This document shows positions 52,537 through 62,338 of a stretch of DNA of 64,000 nucleotides, piece by piece. The position numbers and the translations under genes were made by a program. Position 1 is the stretch's first letter, and each line of letters starts with the position of its first letter. The DNA comes from Devosia faecipullorum. Lineage in GTDB: Bacteria; Pseudomonadota; Alphaproteobacteria; Rhizobiales; Devosiaceae. The stretch lies in assembly GCF_015158295.1 (NCBI RefSeq), contig NZ_JACDXV010000001.1:558001-622000 (forward strand), written 5' to 3'. A model generated the notes under the pieces. It ran no database searches. It was not told the DNA's origin and saw nothing but the letters and a program-made list of their open reading frames with translations.

Positions 52537-52610
52537 GTCCGCAAAAGTGTGGTCAGGAAAAGTTGCAGGCTTTTCCGGTTCGACCGCACGACAAACAAGG
52601 ACATAGAGCC
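52537..52610. repeat. Rhizobial-type palindromic element
   Basis: GTGTGGTCA-GGAAAAG-TTGCAGG-CTTTTCC-GGTTCGACCGCAC folds into a nested hairpin and is followed by GACAAACAAGGACATAGAGC. The layout and the GACAAACA tail match the copy at 62339-62405. It sits in the divergent gap between the CinA-type gene and map. Confidence 0.65.
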
Positions 52611-52747
52611 GAATTTCGATTCAACGAAGCGAAATCCCGCTCCAGGAGCTTTCTCTGGATGCCTTGTCGCGCAAAGCCGAGTCAAGCCGCCGATCGGCCT
52701 TCCAAATGCCCGGGTAAACCCCTAACTTGCAGGGCAGGAGACAATTC

Positions 52748-53584
52748 ATGATCACTTATGTCGATGCAACCAGCACAGCCCGCCGCACCCATGGGGTCAT
52801 TCCCCTCCATGGCGCGGAAGGTTTCGAGGGCATGCGCAAGGCCGGCGCGCTGACCGCGCAGGCGCTGGACATCCTGACCGAATATGCCCAGCCCGGCGTC
52901 ACCACCGCCCGGATCGACCAGATTGCCTATGAATTTGCGCGCGACAATGGCGCCGTCCCCGCGACCATCTTCTACAAGGGCTATCGCCATTCCCTGTGCA
53001 CTTCGATCAATCATGTCGTCTGCCACGGCATTCCCGACCAGCGCCCGCTGCGCGAGGGCGACATCGTCAATATCGACCTGACGCTGGTGGTGGATGGCTG
53101 GCACGGCGATTCGAGCCGCATGTATCCGGTCGGCGAAATTTCCCGCAAGTCCGAGCGGCTGATCGAGATCACCTATCAATGTCTGGATGCAGGCATTGCC
53201 GCCGCCAGACCCGGCAACACGACCGGCGATATTGGCGCGGCCATCCAGACCATCGCCGAAGCCGAACGCATGAGCGTGGTGCGCGATTTCGTCGGCCATG
53301 GCCTGGGGCGGCTGTTCCACGACGAGCCCAATATCCTGCATTTCGGCACGCCCGGCACCGGCGTTCCCCTCAAGCCGGGCATGATCTTCACCATCGAGCC
53401 GATGATCAATCTGGGGCGGCCCCACGTCAAAATCCTCTCCGATGGCTGGACCGCGGTAACGCGCGACCGCACGCTTTCCTCCCAATGCGAGCATTCCATC
53501 GGCATCACCGAAACCGGCTGCGAGATTTTCACCCTCTCGCCCACCGGCCTGTTCAATCCGCTGGCCAGCCGGGCGGGCGCGTGA
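52748..53584 (+). CDS. map: Methionine aminopeptidase, type I
   Basis: A 278-residue metalloprotease that removes the initiator methionine. The metal ligands are in [18 protein letters not shown] (first Asp pair), [13 protein letters not shown] (His) and IFTIEPMI (Glu), followed by [17 protein letters not shown] 52748 has GGAG seven bases upstream. radC overlaps its stop codon (GTGA), so both are coupled. Confidence 0.97.
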   Translation: MITYVDATSTARRTHGVIPLHGAEGFEGMRKAGALTAQALDILTEYAQPGVTTARIDQIAYEFARDNGAVPATIFYKGYRHSLCTSINHVVCHGIPDQRPLREGDIVNIDLTLVVDGWHGDSSRMYPVGEISRKSERLIEITYQCLDAGIAAARPGNTTGDIGAAIQTIAEAERMSVVRDFVGHGLGRLFHDEPNILHFGTPGTGVPLKPGMIFTIEPMINLGRPHVKILSDGWTAVTRDRTLSSQCEHSIGITETGCEIFTLSPTGLFNPLASRAGA

Positions 53585-54303
53585 GCAAAAAGCCGGGCGT
53601 CAGCGACAAAGGCATGGAAGAAGCGGTGAAGCCGCACTATCTCGGCCATCGCGAACGCGCCCGCGAGCGCTTCAACACCATTGGCGGCGATGCGCTGGCC
53701 GATTACGAATTGCTCGAATTGCTGCTGCACATCCTCCTACCCCAGCGCGACACCAAGGCACTGGCCAAGGATTTGCTGGCCCATTTCGGCTCGTTCTCGG
53801 CGGTCCTCGGCGCCTCCCCGACCCGCCTGGGCGAGATCAAGGGATTGGGTCCGACATCAATCACCAATCTCAAGGTCATCCAGGCCGCCGCCCAGCGCTA
53901 TGGCCGGGACCAGATCGACCGCGAACAGCCGATTCTCGCCTCGTGGTCGCAATTGATCGATTATTGCCGCAGCCAGATGGCCTATGAAACCATCGAGCAG
54001 TTCCGCATCCTGTTTCTCGACAAGAAGAACCGCCTGATCGCCGACGAGGTGCAGCAGACCGGCACGGTCGATCACACCCCGGTCTATCCGCGCGAAGTGA
54101 TCCGCCGCACGCTGGAACTGTCAGCGACGGCGCTGATCCTGGTGCACAACCATCCATCGGGCGACCCGGCCCCGTCATCTGCCGATGTGCGCATGACCCG
54201 GGAAATCGCCGACATCGCCAAGCCGCTCGGCATCGCCCTGCATGACCACATCATTATCGGCAAGTCCGGTCACGCCTCTTTGCGCGGCCTAAAGCTCATC
54301 TGA
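53581..54303 (+). CDS. radC: DNA repair protein RadC family (JAMM/MPN domain)
   Basis: A 240-residue protein with an N-terminal helix-hairpin-helix part ([16 protein letters not shown]) and a C-terminal JAMM domain with metal motif [16 protein letters not shown]. The start is GTG 53581 overlapping the map stop. Despite its name the family's role in DNA repair is doubtful. Its end overlaps the convergent GNAT/CelD-like gene by 15 bases. Confidence 0.94.
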   Translation: MSKKPGVSDKGMEEAVKPHYLGHRERARERFNTIGGDALADYELLELLLHILLPQRDTKALAKDLLAHFGSFSAVLGASPTRLGEIKGLGPTSITNLKVIQAAAQRYGRDQIDREQPILASWSQLIDYCRSQMAYETIEQFRILFLDKKNRLIADEVQQTGTVDHTPVYPREVIRRTLELSATALILVHNHPSGDPAPSSADVRMTREIADIAKPLGIALHDHIIIGKSGHASLRGLKLI

Positions 54304-55587
54304 AGGGCGGCCATTGCGCAGCTTTTCGCGGAAGTGCCGCAGGCCCCGCAACCCATCGCGCACCGCCGGATTGGCCTTGCCCCATAGCCGCAGGCGCTGC
54401 CAGGCCTGATGCGCCTCCACGACCACCTCGCCCATGGCCGTCAGGCTCACATAATGATGGCGCAGCCCGGTCTGCACATTGCACCAATGCCGCTTTTCAT
54501 CGGTATAGCCGGCGCCCATGTCGAAAACCGCGAAACCCGCCTCGAACACGCTCTGCATCACCCGCAACAGGCATTGCTTGCCCGGCGAGCCGGCCTGTAT
54601 CTGCGCGCACTCGCTCATCGAGGAAATGAGGCAGAACATGCGATCGTCATGGACGATATTGTAGCGCACCGCGACCACCGCCCCGTCGAGACGCAGCACA
54701 TGCAGTCGCACATCCAGCCCCGAACTAGGCTCCATTGCGGCCTGATAAAAGCCGATGAGTCCGTCTTCAACGAAACAATCGCGGATGCCCTGCGCCTTGA
54801 ACCGCTCGGAACGCTGCTGGAACATGATGTCGATGATGTCGCGGCCCGCCGTCGCATCGCTCACTTCGGCAAAGCTCACATCGCCCATTGCCGCTAGTCG
54901 CTCGCCCTGCTGCCGGTCATGCTTGCGGCGCGAGCGGCTGCGCTGCTCGGCGTCGCATTGCTGCCAGGAGGAAAATTGCGCGCGGTACAAAGTCTCGGTG
55001 TCGAGCGCCGTACCCAATTCATCGAAAAGTCCCGGATAGGCATCGATATCGCGCGGTATCGAACGCATATAGACCAGCCCTGCCCCCGACAATTGCCCGA
55101 ACATGGCGCTCCACAATGCCGCCCGCCCGTCCGGACCAAGCGCAGCGACCCGCGCCGCATCGACCACCGGCGCATAACAGCCTGCATTGGAGCCCGGAAA
55201 CCAGGTAAAAACCTTGATGCCCCAGACGCTTTTGCGATGCAGCGGCAGGATGGCGACGACCTGCCCATCCACCTCGCCAAGCGCATAGAATTGCGCCGAT
55301 TCGGGAATATTGCGGTTGGCGACCCAGAGGCGAATGAAATCGTAGCTCTGGCCGGGCGATTCGATGGCGCTATCGGTGAGCAGCCGCCAATCCGCCTCCA
55401 CCTCCTCGATCCGATTCGTCACCCGGACCCGGATGCGATCGCGCAGCGCCGAAGCGTCGTGAGGCATCGCTTGCGCAATGCCGCCGATCATGTCGCCAAA
55501 CGAATGGCTGTTTGCGTCCACGCCCCAATGCTCCGGATTGGAAGTTGACGCCACCATTGCGCCGGAGGGTAAAGCAGCGCTGAACAT
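54289..55587 (-). CDS. GNAT superfamily (CelD/BcsL-like) acetyltransferase
   Basis: A protein of about 432 residues of the Acetyltransf_6 group, seen in rhizobial cellulose and polysaccharide loci. The double-GNAT fold is suggested by [20 protein letters not shown], the central [20 protein letters not shown] and the C-terminal [20 protein letters not shown] and [16 protein letters not shown]. It is soluble. The start is uncertain (ATG 55587; GTG 55623 and ATG 55557 are in frame). A cell-surface polymer role is possible; no cellulose synthase is nearby. Confidence 0.8.
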   Translation of the reverse strand: MFSAALPSGAMVASTSNPEHWGVDANSHSFGDMIGGIAQAMPHDASALRDRIRVRVTNRIEEVEADWRLLTDSAIESPGQSYDFIRLWVANRNIPESAQFYALGEVDGQVVAILPLHRKSVWGIKVFTWFPGSNAGCYAPVVDAARVAALGPDGRAALWSAMFGQLSGAGLVYMRSIPRDIDAYPGLFDELGTALDTETLYRAQFSSWQQCDAEQRSRSRRKHDRQQGERLAAMGDVSFAEVSDATAGRDIIDIMFQQRSERFKAQGIRDCFVEDGLIGFYQAAMEPSSGLDVRLHVLRLDGAVVAVRYNIVHDDRMFCLISSMSECAQIQAGSPGKQCLLRVMQSVFEAGFAVFDMGAGYTDEKRHWCNVQTGLRHHYVSLTAMGEVVVEAHQAWQRLRLWGKANPAVRDGLRGLRHFREKLRNGRPSDEL

Positions 55588-55648
55588 CCCCCGCCAATTC
55601 CCGGCCGACCCGAGGAAATTCACGCGACGGTTAATGCGGTCTTCAGGT

Positions 55649-56386
55649 CTATCCGAAGGTTGCGAGCACCGGGAAGGTTTCGAGGAACCAATAGGATATG
55701 CGCGTGAAATTGCCGGTCAGGAACAGGATGCCGGTCACCACCAGCAGGCCGCCCATGACCTTCTCGACCACGCCCAGATGCTTCTTGAAGCCCTGGAAGA
55801 AGGTGAGAAACGGCCCAACCGCGATCCCGGCGAGGAAAAACGGAATGCCGAGGCCGAGCGAATAGAGCCCGAGCAGCGAAGCCCCTTCCCAGGCGGTGTC
55901 GCGGCTGGCAGCCACGGACAAAATGGCGGCCAGAACCGGCCCGATACAGGGCGTCCAGCCGATGGCGAAGGCCAGCCCGAGCAGAAACCCGCCCAGCGGC
56001 CCCGAAGCGACGCCCGGCCCGCTATGGCGGATTTGCCGGTCGAGAATGCCGATCCGGTACACCCCCAGAAAGTGCAGGCCCATGGCAATGATGACCACCC
56101 CGGCAATGGGCGTCAGAATCGGCAGGATTTGCCGGAACACCTGCCCGAAGGCGGTTGCGGTTGCGCCCAGGGCCACGAAAACCACGGTGAAGCCGAGAAT
56201 GAAGAAGATGGAGGTGAAGGCAACGCGCAATTGCAGCCGCCCGCCGACACTGGCGGATTCGTCGCGCAATTGGTCATAGCTCGCCCCGCTCATATAGGTG
56301 AGATAAGGCGGCACCAGCGGCAATACGCAGGGGCTGAGGAAACTCAGCACGCCCGCACCGATAACCAGAGGCAGGGAAAATTCCAC
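55649..56386 (-). CDS. ccdA: Cytochrome c biogenesis protein CcdA
   Basis: A 245-residue inner-membrane thiol transporter that carries electrons from cytoplasmic thioredoxin to periplasmic partners. Six hydrophobic helices and the two redox cysteines are visible: Cys20 in [14 protein letters not shown] and Cys147 in GWTPCIGP. The start is GTG 56386, nine bases after AGGAG; the open frame continues to 56509. No other cytochrome c maturation gene is close, as is common for ccdA in this group. Confidence 0.95.
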   Translation of the reverse strand: MEFSLPLVIGAGVLSFLSPCVLPLVPPYLTYMSGASYDQLRDESASVGGRLQLRVAFTSIFFILGFTVVFVALGATATAFGQVFRQILPILTPIAGVVIIAMGLHFLGVYRIGILDRQIRHSGPGVASGPLGGFLLGLAFAIGWTPCIGPVLAAILSVAASRDTAWEGASLLGLYSLGLGIPFFLAGIAVGPFLTFFQGFKKHLGVVEKVMGGLLVVTGILFLTGNFTRISYWFLETFPVLATFG

Positions 56387-56591
56387 TTTTCGACGCTCCT
56401 TAGCTGGCCCCTGTGTAGCGCCTGCCATGGGCAAAGCAATGAGCCGCAGCGTCGCATCGCGGACACGTGAGCGGCAAGCGCTCCCAACAGCAGTCGCGCC
56501 GCCCGTCACCGGTTCATGCGTGCCCTTGTCGCCTCACCGGCCCCGCCCTATAGCAACAGCAGCCTTTTTCCTATTCCGGCAGGGTCCGTCC

Positions 56592-57272
56592 ATGTCCAAC
56601 CGTCCGCTTCGCATCGCCCCCTCCATTCTCTCCGCTGACTTTGCCCGGCTGGGCCAGGAAGTGAAAGACATCGTCGATGCCGGGGCCGACTACATCCATA
56701 TTGATGTGATGGACGGTCATTTCGTGCCCAATATCTCGTTCGGCGCCCCGGTGATGAAAGCGGTGCGCGGCGTCACCGACAAGGTGTTCGACGTCCATCT
56801 GATGATCGCTCCCACCGATGCCTATCTGGCCGATTTCGCCGCTGCCGGAGCCGACATCATCACCGTCCATGCCGAAGCCGGCCCCCATCTGCACCGCTCT
56901 CTCCAGGCCATTCGCGCAATGGGCAAGAAGGCTGGCGTGGCCCTCAATCCGGCCACCCCGGTTTCGGCCATCCAGCACGTGATCGACGATTGCGATCTGG
57001 TGCTGGTCATGAGCGTCAATCCCGGCTTTGGCGGCCAGAACTTCATTCCCGAAAGTCTCAACAAGATTCGGCAGGCCAGGGCCCTAATCGGCGGACGCGA
57101 CATCGACCTCGAAGTCGATGGTGGCGTCACTGCCGCCAATGCAAACGACATCGTCGCCGCCGGCGCTAATGTGCTGGTCGCGGGCTCCGCCGTCTATGGC
57201 GGCAACGATCCGGCCACCTACGGGCCCCGCATCAAAGCCATCCGCGACGCCGCAACCTCCCTGCGCGCCTGA
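56592..57272 (+). CDS. rpe: Ribulose-phosphate 3-epimerase
   Basis: A 226-residue TIM-barrel enzyme that interconverts ribulose-5-phosphate and xylulose-5-phosphate in the pentose-phosphate pathway. The metal and acid-base residues are in [25 protein letters not shown], and the loop [23 protein letters not shown] closes the barrel. ATG 56592 fits the family start. It is not linked to gnd (13 kb away). The stop is followed by the tandem-duplicated repeat region. Confidence 0.97.
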   Translation: MSNRPLRIAPSILSADFARLGQEVKDIVDAGADYIHIDVMDGHFVPNISFGAPVMKAVRGVTDKVFDVHLMIAPTDAYLADFAAAGADIITVHAEAGPHLHRSLQAIRAMGKKAGVALNPATPVSAIQHVIDDCDLVLVMSVNPGFGGQNFIPESLNKIRQARALIGGRDIDLEVDGGVTAANANDIVAAGANVLVAGSAVYGGNDPATYGPRIKAIRDAATSLRA

Positions 57273-57296
57273 CCGCCCACAACCTTCCCAGCCTTC

Positions 57297-57490
57297 AAAC
57301 CGCCCCTCCCCCTTTCAGCCCCTGAAACCGCCCCCTCCCCAACGTCACCACCCGGTTCATCCGGGTGGTCCATGTTGCGGACCGTCAAGCTGGATTGCCC
57401 GGACGAGCCGGCCAATGACGACGCATAGGAAATACCCGGCAAACCCGCGCCCCCTGTCCCCTACCCGTCCCCCGGCATGAGAAATTGCGG
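57297..57490. repeat. Tandem duplication, unit 1 (contains a BIME copy at 57341-57420)
   Basis: The block AAACCGCCCCTCCCCCTTTC..., through a complete BIME-like element (AACGTCACCACCCGG...CCAATGACGAC), to CCCCTGTCCCCTACCCG and GGCATGAGAAATTGC recurs at 57530-57716 with a period of 224-233 bases. The two copies are clearly homologous by eye. The end of this unit encodes a remnant of a PilZ C-terminus on the minus strand. No other gene is present in the 412-base gap between rpe and the PilZ gene. Confidence 0.85.
57461..57490 (-). pseudogene. Remnant of the 3' end of a PilZ gene
   Basis: Read on the minus strand these 30 bases give PQFLMPGDG and a TAG stop. The intact PilZ gene 224 bases further on ends LQFLMPEEG and TAG in the equivalent place of the second repeat unit. 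The rest of the gene is missing here, so it looks like a leftover of a duplication that also copied the downstream repeat. Confidence 0.6.
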
Positions 57491-57529
57491 CTCGACCTTC
57501 CAATCAGGCCCTCGCCTTTCCCCGCGTTT

Positions 57530-57716
57530 AAACCGCCCCTCCCCCTTTCAGCACCTGAAACCGCTCCCTCCCCAACGTCACCACCCGGTTCATCCGGGTG
57601 GTCCATGCCAAGGTTCGACAATCTGGATTGCCCCGGACAAGCCTGGCAATGACGCTAAAATGGGAAACCAGCGCCCCCTGTCCCCTACCCCTCCTCCGGC
57701 ATGAGGAATTGCAGGC
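57530..57716. repeat. Tandem duplication, unit 2 (contains a BIME copy at 57574-57653)
   Basis: Second copy of the block described for 57297-57490. It holds another complete BIME-like element (CGTCACCACCCGG...CAATGACGC) and its right end runs into the last codons of the intact PilZ gene, so the duplication boundary lies within coding sequence. Confidence 0.85.
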
Positions 57717-57942
57717 CGGCTGACCGGCTGGCTCTCCAGACCAGGCGGAAAGGCTCCATCCTGTTGTCGAAGAGGATATAGCCCTCCTCGCCGATTTCCG
57801 CCTCACGGTCGAGACGGATGCGCAATCCTCCGCTCGACAGGTCGAGGATGACGGCAAAGGCGCGGCACAGGTCATTGCCCCATACGACGATGGCTCTCGT
57901 ATTGACGGCGATGCGGGCAGCGGTGCGACGTTCCAGAAACAT
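57685..57942 (-). CDS. Small PilZ domain protein
   Basis: An 85-residue single-domain PilZ protein. The cyclic di-GMP motifs are complete: RTAAR (RxxxR) at residues 6-10 and DLSSGG (DxSxxG) at about 34-39, so binding is likely. Start ATG 57942 (MFLERRTAAR) is chosen because the PilZ motif begins there; the frame is open to 58050. It is divergent from purB. Its 3' end lies within a tandem duplication. Confidence 0.88.
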   Translation of the reverse strand: MFLERRTAARIAVNTRAIVVWGNDLCRAFAVILDLSSGGLRIRLDREAEIGEEGYILFDNRMEPFRLVWRASRSAGLQFLMPEEG

Positions 57943-58158
57943 GGTCCTGATCTGCCGCGAGTCGTTGAACGACGACCTAACCGAAACGTTAAAATGCCAT
58001 CCTTCACAGCCCAGGCGCCACCAGCGCGCCCTCTTGGGGCTGGCCCTCATGGCCTTGGCGCTGTAGTGAAGGCGGCACAGTCAAGGCACGCCGGCCCGCC
58101 CGATGCGCAGGCCATGCCGCCCTCATGAATCAAACTCTGACCAATCAAGGCTAAACCT

Positions 58159-59490
58159 ATGATTCCGCGCTATTCCCGTCCCGAAATGGTTGCAAACTGG
58201 TCGGCGGAAAGCCGCTTTGCCATCTGGTTCGAGATCGAGGCGCATGCCACGTCCAAGCTCGCGGAACTGGGCGTCGTCCCCAAGGAGAGCGCCGAAAAGA
58301 TCTGGGACGTGATGAATGCCCGCAAGGCCGAGCTGGGCGATTACGGCTTCGATGTCGAGCGCATCGACGAAATCGAGCGCACCACCAAACATGACGTCAT
58401 CGCCTTTCTCACCCATCTTTCAGAGATCGTGGGGCCGGATGCGCGCTTCGTCCATCAGGGCATGACCTCGTCGGATATTCTCGACACCACGCTTTCGGTG
58501 CAGTTGCGCGACGCTGCCGACATCCTGCTCGCCGATATCGATGCGCTACTTGCCGCGCTCAAGAAGCGCGCCTACGAACACAAGAACACCATCACCATTG
58601 GCCGCAGCCATGGCATCCACGCCGAGCCGACCACATTCGGCGTCAAGCTCGCCGAGGCCTATGCCGAGTTTTCCCGCAACCGCGCCCGTCTGGTCGCCGC
58701 CCGCGACGAAATCGCCACCGCCGCCATTTCCGGCGCTATCGGCACTTTCGCCAATATCGACCCATCGGTTGAAGAATATGTCGCTGAAAAGCTGGGCCTT
58801 TCCATCGAGCCGGTCTCGACCCAGGTCATCCCGCGCGACCGCCATGCCATGTTCTTTGCCACGTTGGGCGTCATCGCCTCGTCCATCGAGCGCGTCGCCG
58901 TTGAAATCCGTCATTTGCAGCGCACCGAAGTGCTCGAAGCCGAGGAATATTTCTCCCCGGGCCAGAAGGGCTCCTCGGCCATGCCGCACAAGCGCAATCC
59001 GGTGCTGACGGAAAACCTCACCGGCCTCGCGCGTCTGGTGCGCGGCATGGTCACTCCCGCGCTGGAAAACGTGGCCCTCTGGCACGAGCGCGACATTTCC
59101 CATTCCTCGGTCGAGCGCATGATCGGCCCCGACGCCACCATCACCCTCGACTTCGCTCTGGCCCGCCTCACCGGCGTCATCGACAAGCTGGTGGTCTATC
59201 CCGAGAACATGCGCAAGAATCTCGACCTGCTCGGCGGCCTGCACAATTCGCAGCGCATGCTGCTGGCGCTGACCCAGGCCGGCTATAGCCGCGAAGACAG
59301 CTATGCCGCCGTCCAGCGCAACGCCATGAAGGTCTGGGAGCATCGCGGCGACCGCACCGGCCTCTTTGCGCAAAATCTTAAAGACGACCCGCAAGTGACT
59401 CTGAGCGACGAACAAATCGACGCCATGTTCGATGACGCCTATCACTTGAAGCATGTCGACACGATCTTCGCCCGGGTTTTCGGCGCATGA
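58159..59490 (+). CDS. purB: Adenylosuccinate lyase
   Basis: A 443-residue enzyme for two steps of purine synthesis: cleaving SAICAR to AICAR and adenylosuccinate to AMP. The fumarase-superfamily signature GSSAMPHKRNP is present, as are QGMTSSDILDT and GRSHGIHAEPT (catalytic His). It is the bacterial short form. The ATG is preceded by AAGGCTAAACCT. The stop overlaps the start of the next gene by four bases. Confidence 0.98.
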   Translation: MIPRYSRPEMVANWSAESRFAIWFEIEAHATSKLAELGVVPKESAEKIWDVMNARKAELGDYGFDVERIDEIERTTKHDVIAFLTHLSEIVGPDARFVHQGMTSSDILDTTLSVQLRDAADILLADIDALLAALKKRAYEHKNTITIGRSHGIHAEPTTFGVKLAEAYAEFSRNRARLVAARDEIATAAISGAIGTFANIDPSVEEYVAEKLGLSIEPVSTQVIPRDRHAMFFATLGVIASSIERVAVEIRHLQRTEVLEAEEYFSPGQKGSSAMPHKRNPVLTENLTGLARLVRGMVTPALENVALWHERDISHSSVERMIGPDATITLDFALARLTGVIDKLVVYPENMRKNLDLLGGLHNSQRMLLALTQAGYSREDSYAAVQRNAMKVWEHRGDRTGLFAQNLKDDPQVTLSDEQIDAMFDDAYHLKHVDTIFARVFGA

Positions 59491-60035
59491 GGATTGCCGA
59501 GGCGGACATCCTGATATTGCCGGGTCTGGGCAATTCCCTGCCCGGCCATTGGCAGGCGCGCTGGGCCGAGAAAATGCGCACCGCCGCCATGGTCGAGCAG
59601 GCCGAATGGGTCGAGCCCGATCCCGACGACTGGGCAGACACCATTGTCGCGGCGGTGGACCTCGCCACGCAGCCCGTGGTGCTGGTGGCCCATTCGCTCG
59701 GCTGCATCGCCCTGGCGCAGGCCGCGCCGCGTCTTGCCGATGGCAAGGTGCGCGGCGCCTTCCTCGTGGTCCCGCCCGACCTTGAACGCATTGGCGCGCC
59801 CGACGCGCTGCTGGATTTCCTGCCGGTTCCGCGCGATCCCCTGCCCTTCCCGTCGCTGCTCGTCGCCTCGGCCAGCGATCCCCATTGTTCGCTCGAGCGC
59901 GGCGCCGATCTGGCCGGCGCCTGGGGCTCGGATTTCCACAATGCCGGAGATGCCGGCCATATCAACATTCAGTCCGGCCACGGCCCCTGGCCCGAAGGGC
60001 TGCTGATGTTTACGCGGATGATGCAGCGGCTCTGA
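59487..60035 (+). CDS. RBBP9/YdeN-type alpha/beta hydrolase
   Basis: A 182-residue serine hydrolase of the DUF/RBBP9 family. The opening ILILPGLGNSLPGHWQARW is typical, the nucleophile is Ser70 in VAHSLGCIAL, and the acid and histidine are likely in SASDPHCSL and NIQSGHGPWPEG. Its ATG overlaps the purB stop (ATGA), so it is expressed with purB. Substrate unknown. Confidence 0.92.
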   Translation: MRIAEADILILPGLGNSLPGHWQARWAEKMRTAAMVEQAEWVEPDPDDWADTIVAAVDLATQPVVLVAHSLGCIALAQAAPRLADGKVRGAFLVVPPDLERIGAPDALLDFLPVPRDPLPFPSLLVASASDPHCSLERGADLAGAWGSDFHNAGDAGHINIQSGHGPWPEGLLMFTRMMQRL

Positions 60036-60267
60036 TCCGGCCGCCGGAAATTTGTCGAAATATCGCCGCAAGTGTCGGAAATTGCGGCGTTTCCGCCATG
60101 TTCGGAATTAAATCTTGTTAACTTGAGAACGCCGTCCGGCGCGCCTAAACCGGGCGCGCTGGTTTGGAGCCGCCGGCGGATCCGCAAGGCATTCGCGACG
60201 CGACGACCCCCGAAAACCGGTTCTGATGGGCCCGACCGGCCCGCGCAGTCTCATGGGAGACATCACC

Positions 60268-60555
60268 ATGCGCAAATATCTCGTACCCGCCTTCATCGCC
60301 CTGCTTGCCGTCGCCCCCGGAGCGGCATTCGCGGCATCCCCGACGCCCGCAGCCTCCACCGCCGCGGAGCAGACTGCCACCGGCACGGTGAAATTCTTCA
60401 ATTCCGGCGCCCGCTCGCTAGAGCTTGAGGACGGCACCTGGTTTTATCTGCCCATCGGCTACAAGGCGCCCGATGTGACAGTCGGCCAGAAAGTGACGGT
60501 GCACTGGAAAATGAACGGCACCGCCCATGACGTGACGAGCATCGACATCGGCTGA
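60268..60555 (+). CDS. DUF1344-like secreted protein
   Basis: A 95-residue exported protein. A signal peptide (MRKYLVPAFIALLAVAPG..., cleavage near AFAAS) is followed by a short linker and a small beta domain: TGTVKFFNSGARSLELEDGT, then WFYLPIGYKA and VGQKVTVHWKMNG. This matches the DUF1344 pattern of Hyphomicrobiales. The ATG 60268 has GGGAG eight bases upstream. Function unknown. Confidence 0.82.
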   Translation: MRKYLVPAFIALLAVAPGAAFAASPTPAASTAAEQTATGTVKFFNSGARSLELEDGTWFYLPIGYKAPDVTVGQKVTVHWKMNGTAHDVTSIDIG

Positions 60556-60577
60556 TCGCTGCCGGTGCAAAAGCAAA

Positions 60578-60600
60578 GGGAGCCGGCAAGGCCGACTCCC
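60578..60600. terminator. Hairpin between convergent DUF1344 and DUF1476 genes
   Basis: GGGAGCCGGC-AAG-GCCGACTCCC forms a stem with one mismatch. On the minus strand T-poor sequence follows, on the plus strand CCCCGAAAATT. It lies midway between two convergent stops (60555 and 60627), so it probably ends both transcripts. Confidence 0.6.
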
Positions 60601-60626
60601 CCGAAAATTCATCGAAATGACTGAAA

Positions 60627-60950
60627 TCAGCCTTCCGAGGCCACCTGTTCATTGGCCAGAGCGGCCAATTGCACCATCTTGGCGCGGAGGGCGGAGTCCT
60701 CGACAGACACGCCCTTGGCCTTGAGGTCGCCCGAGACCTTCTCGAAGACGTCTTCGTCGCCGGGCTTGGCGAAATCGGACGCCACCACTTCGGCCGCATA
60801 GGCATTGGCCGCGTCACCCGTGAGCCCCAGCAATTCGGCAGCCCAGATGCCCAGCAGCTTGTTGCGGCGCGCCTCGGCCTTGAATTTCTTCTCGGCGTCG
60901 AAGGCAAACTTGGCTTCCTGGCCCTTCTGCCGATCTTCAAACTGGCTCAT
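60627..60950 (-). CDS. DUF1476 protein (ATP synthase inhibitor zeta-like)
   Basis: A 107-residue helical protein of the DUF1476 family, whose Paracoccus member is the zeta subunit that blocks F1-ATPase. The N-terminus MSQFEDRQKGQEAKFAFDAE is the inhibitory-helix type, followed by KFKAEARRNKLLGIWAAELLG. The ATG 60950 follows GGGAGAG. The gene lies opposite purC, an arrangement I recall as common in rhizobia. Confidence 0.94.
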   Translation of the reverse strand: MSQFEDRQKGQEAKFAFDAEKKFKAEARRNKLLGIWAAELLGLTGDAANAYAAEVVASDFAKPGDEDVFEKVSGDLKAKGVSVEDSALRAKMVQLAALANEQVASEG

Positions 60951-61156
60951 GGTCTCTCCCAAATGGCTTTATGTCGCCGCCTAACCGGCAATCGCCTTGG
61001 ACATAAGCGGTCTTTGCCGTCAAATCAATTGCGGCGCATCCCCTGCGACCGCATGCCCTGCGCCGGGACCGGCAGGAAAAGCCCTTGCTTTTTGGCTCAG
61101 TTCTGGCGCATGAAGCGCCCGAACTTCCCCCATCACATCAGGGCATCGGATTCGAG

Positions 61157-61921
61157 ATGAACCGTAGACGTAAAATCTATGAGGGCAAGGCTAAGATCCT
61201 GTTCGAGGGTCCGGAGCCCGGCACTCTGGTTCAATACTTCAAGGACGACGCCACCGCCGGCAACGGCGCCCGCCATGAAGTGATCGATGGCAAGGGCGTG
61301 CTGAACAACCGCATTTCCGAGTTCATCTTTTCCAAGCTCAACGATCTGGGCATCCCGACCCATTTCCTGCGCCGCATGAACATGCGCGAGCAGTTGATCA
61401 AGGAAGTCGAGATCATCCCGCTCGAAATCATCGTGCGCAATTACGCTGCCGGCTCGCTGGCCAAGCGGCTGGGCCTCGAGCCCGGCACGCGCCTGCCCCG
61501 CTCGATCATCGAATTCTGCTACAAGGACGATGCGCTGGGCGACCCGATGGTTTCCGAAGAGCACATCACCGCTTTCGGCTGGGCCAATCCCGCCGAGCTT
61601 GATGACATCATGAGCCTAGCGGTCCGCATCAACGATTTCCTCACCGGCCTGTTCATGGGCGTCGGCATCCAGCTCGTTGATTTCAAGATCGAAGTCGGTC
61701 GCCTCTATGAGGGCGATCTGATGCGCATCGTGCTGGCCGATGAGATCAGCCCCGACAATTGCCGTCTGTGGGACATCAAGACCCGCAACAAGATGGACAA
61801 GGATCGCTTCCGCGAAAATCTCGGCGGCCTGATCGAGAATTACCGCGAAGTGGCCCAGCGCCTCGGCATCCTCGTTGAAAACGACAATGCGCTGACCACC
61901 GGTCCGCGCCTCGTCCAGTAG
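61157..61921 (+). CDS. purC: Phosphoribosylaminoimidazole-succinocarboxamide synthase
   Basis: A 254-residue SAICAR synthetase of purine synthesis. It begins [18 protein letters not shown], with the signature [19 protein letters not shown] and [10 protein letters not shown], and [12 protein letters not shown] for the substrate site. It leads a short purine run with purS (18 bases later) and, further on, purQ. The start ATG 61157 is the family start. Confidence 0.97.
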   Translation: MNRRRKIYEGKAKILFEGPEPGTLVQYFKDDATAGNGARHEVIDGKGVLNNRISEFIFSKLNDLGIPTHFLRRMNMREQLIKEVEIIPLEIIVRNYAAGSLAKRLGLEPGTRLPRSIIEFCYKDDALGDPMVSEEHITAFGWANPAELDDIMSLAVRINDFLTGLFMGVGIQLVDFKIEVGRLYEGDLMRIVLADEISPDNCRLWDIKTRNKMDKDRFRENLGGLIENYREVAQRLGILVENDNALTTGPRLVQ

Positions 61922-61938
61922 TTTCGGGAATCGATCTG

Positions 61939-62181
61939 ATGAAAGCGCGCGTCACAGTCACGCTCAAGAACGGCGTTCTCGATCCTCAGGGTCAGGCCAT
62001 TGAAGGCGCCCTTGCCGGTCTCGGCTTCGGCGGCATCGGTTCTGTCCGCCAGGGCAAGGTCTTCGATCTCGTCCTCGAAGGAACCGACATCGAGGCCGCG
62101 CGTTCCCAGATCACAGCGATGTGCGAAAAGCTCCTCGCCAATACCGTGATCGAAAACTTCGCCATCGAAATTTCAAATTAA
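61939..62181 (+). CDS. purS: Phosphoribosylformylglycinamidine synthase subunit PurS
   Basis: An 80-residue subunit that links PurL and PurQ in the three-part FGAM synthase. The pattern MKARVTVTLKNGVLDPQGQAIEGAL and QGKVFDLVLEG is characteristic. In most relatives purQ follows at once; here 1.7 kb with other sequence lies between them. The start is ATG 61939, 18 bases after purC. Confidence 0.96.
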   Translation: MKARVTVTLKNGVLDPQGQAIEGALAGLGFGGIGSVRQGKVFDLVLEGTDIEAARSQITAMCEKLLANTVIENFAIEISN

Positions 62182-62240
62182 CGCCTTTACGGCACACTGC
62201 CCATTCGCGCCCACTTTGTCCGGCGCAGGACCATATCGAC

Positions 62241-62327
62241 ATGCGTAAAACCCAGATTGCTCTCTCCGTGCTGTTCTTTGCCTCGATGGGGCTGTTGTTC
62301 GCGGCCTATGCCTCGGTGCCGGTCTAA
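62241..62327 (+). CDS. Very small hydrophobic peptide (28 aa)
   Basis: An ATG at 62241 with AGGA ten bases upstream opens a 28-codon frame ending at TAA 62325-62327. The product is MRKTQIALSVLFFASMGLLF followed by AAYASVPV: two basic residues and a single hydrophobic helix, i.e. a possible membrane microprotein. It follows purS by 60 bases. The ribosome-binding site and the membrane-like composition are the only support. Confidence 0.4.
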   Translation: MRKTQIALSVLFFASMGLLFAAYASVPV

Positions 62328-62338
62328 GACCGGCCTTG

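Noticed and set aside
57297..57716. Possible CRISPR array or satellite in the rpe-PilZ gap
   Set aside because: There are only two long repeat units with homologous, not unique, intervening sequence, and the repeats are hairpin elements found all over the window; this is a tandem duplication.
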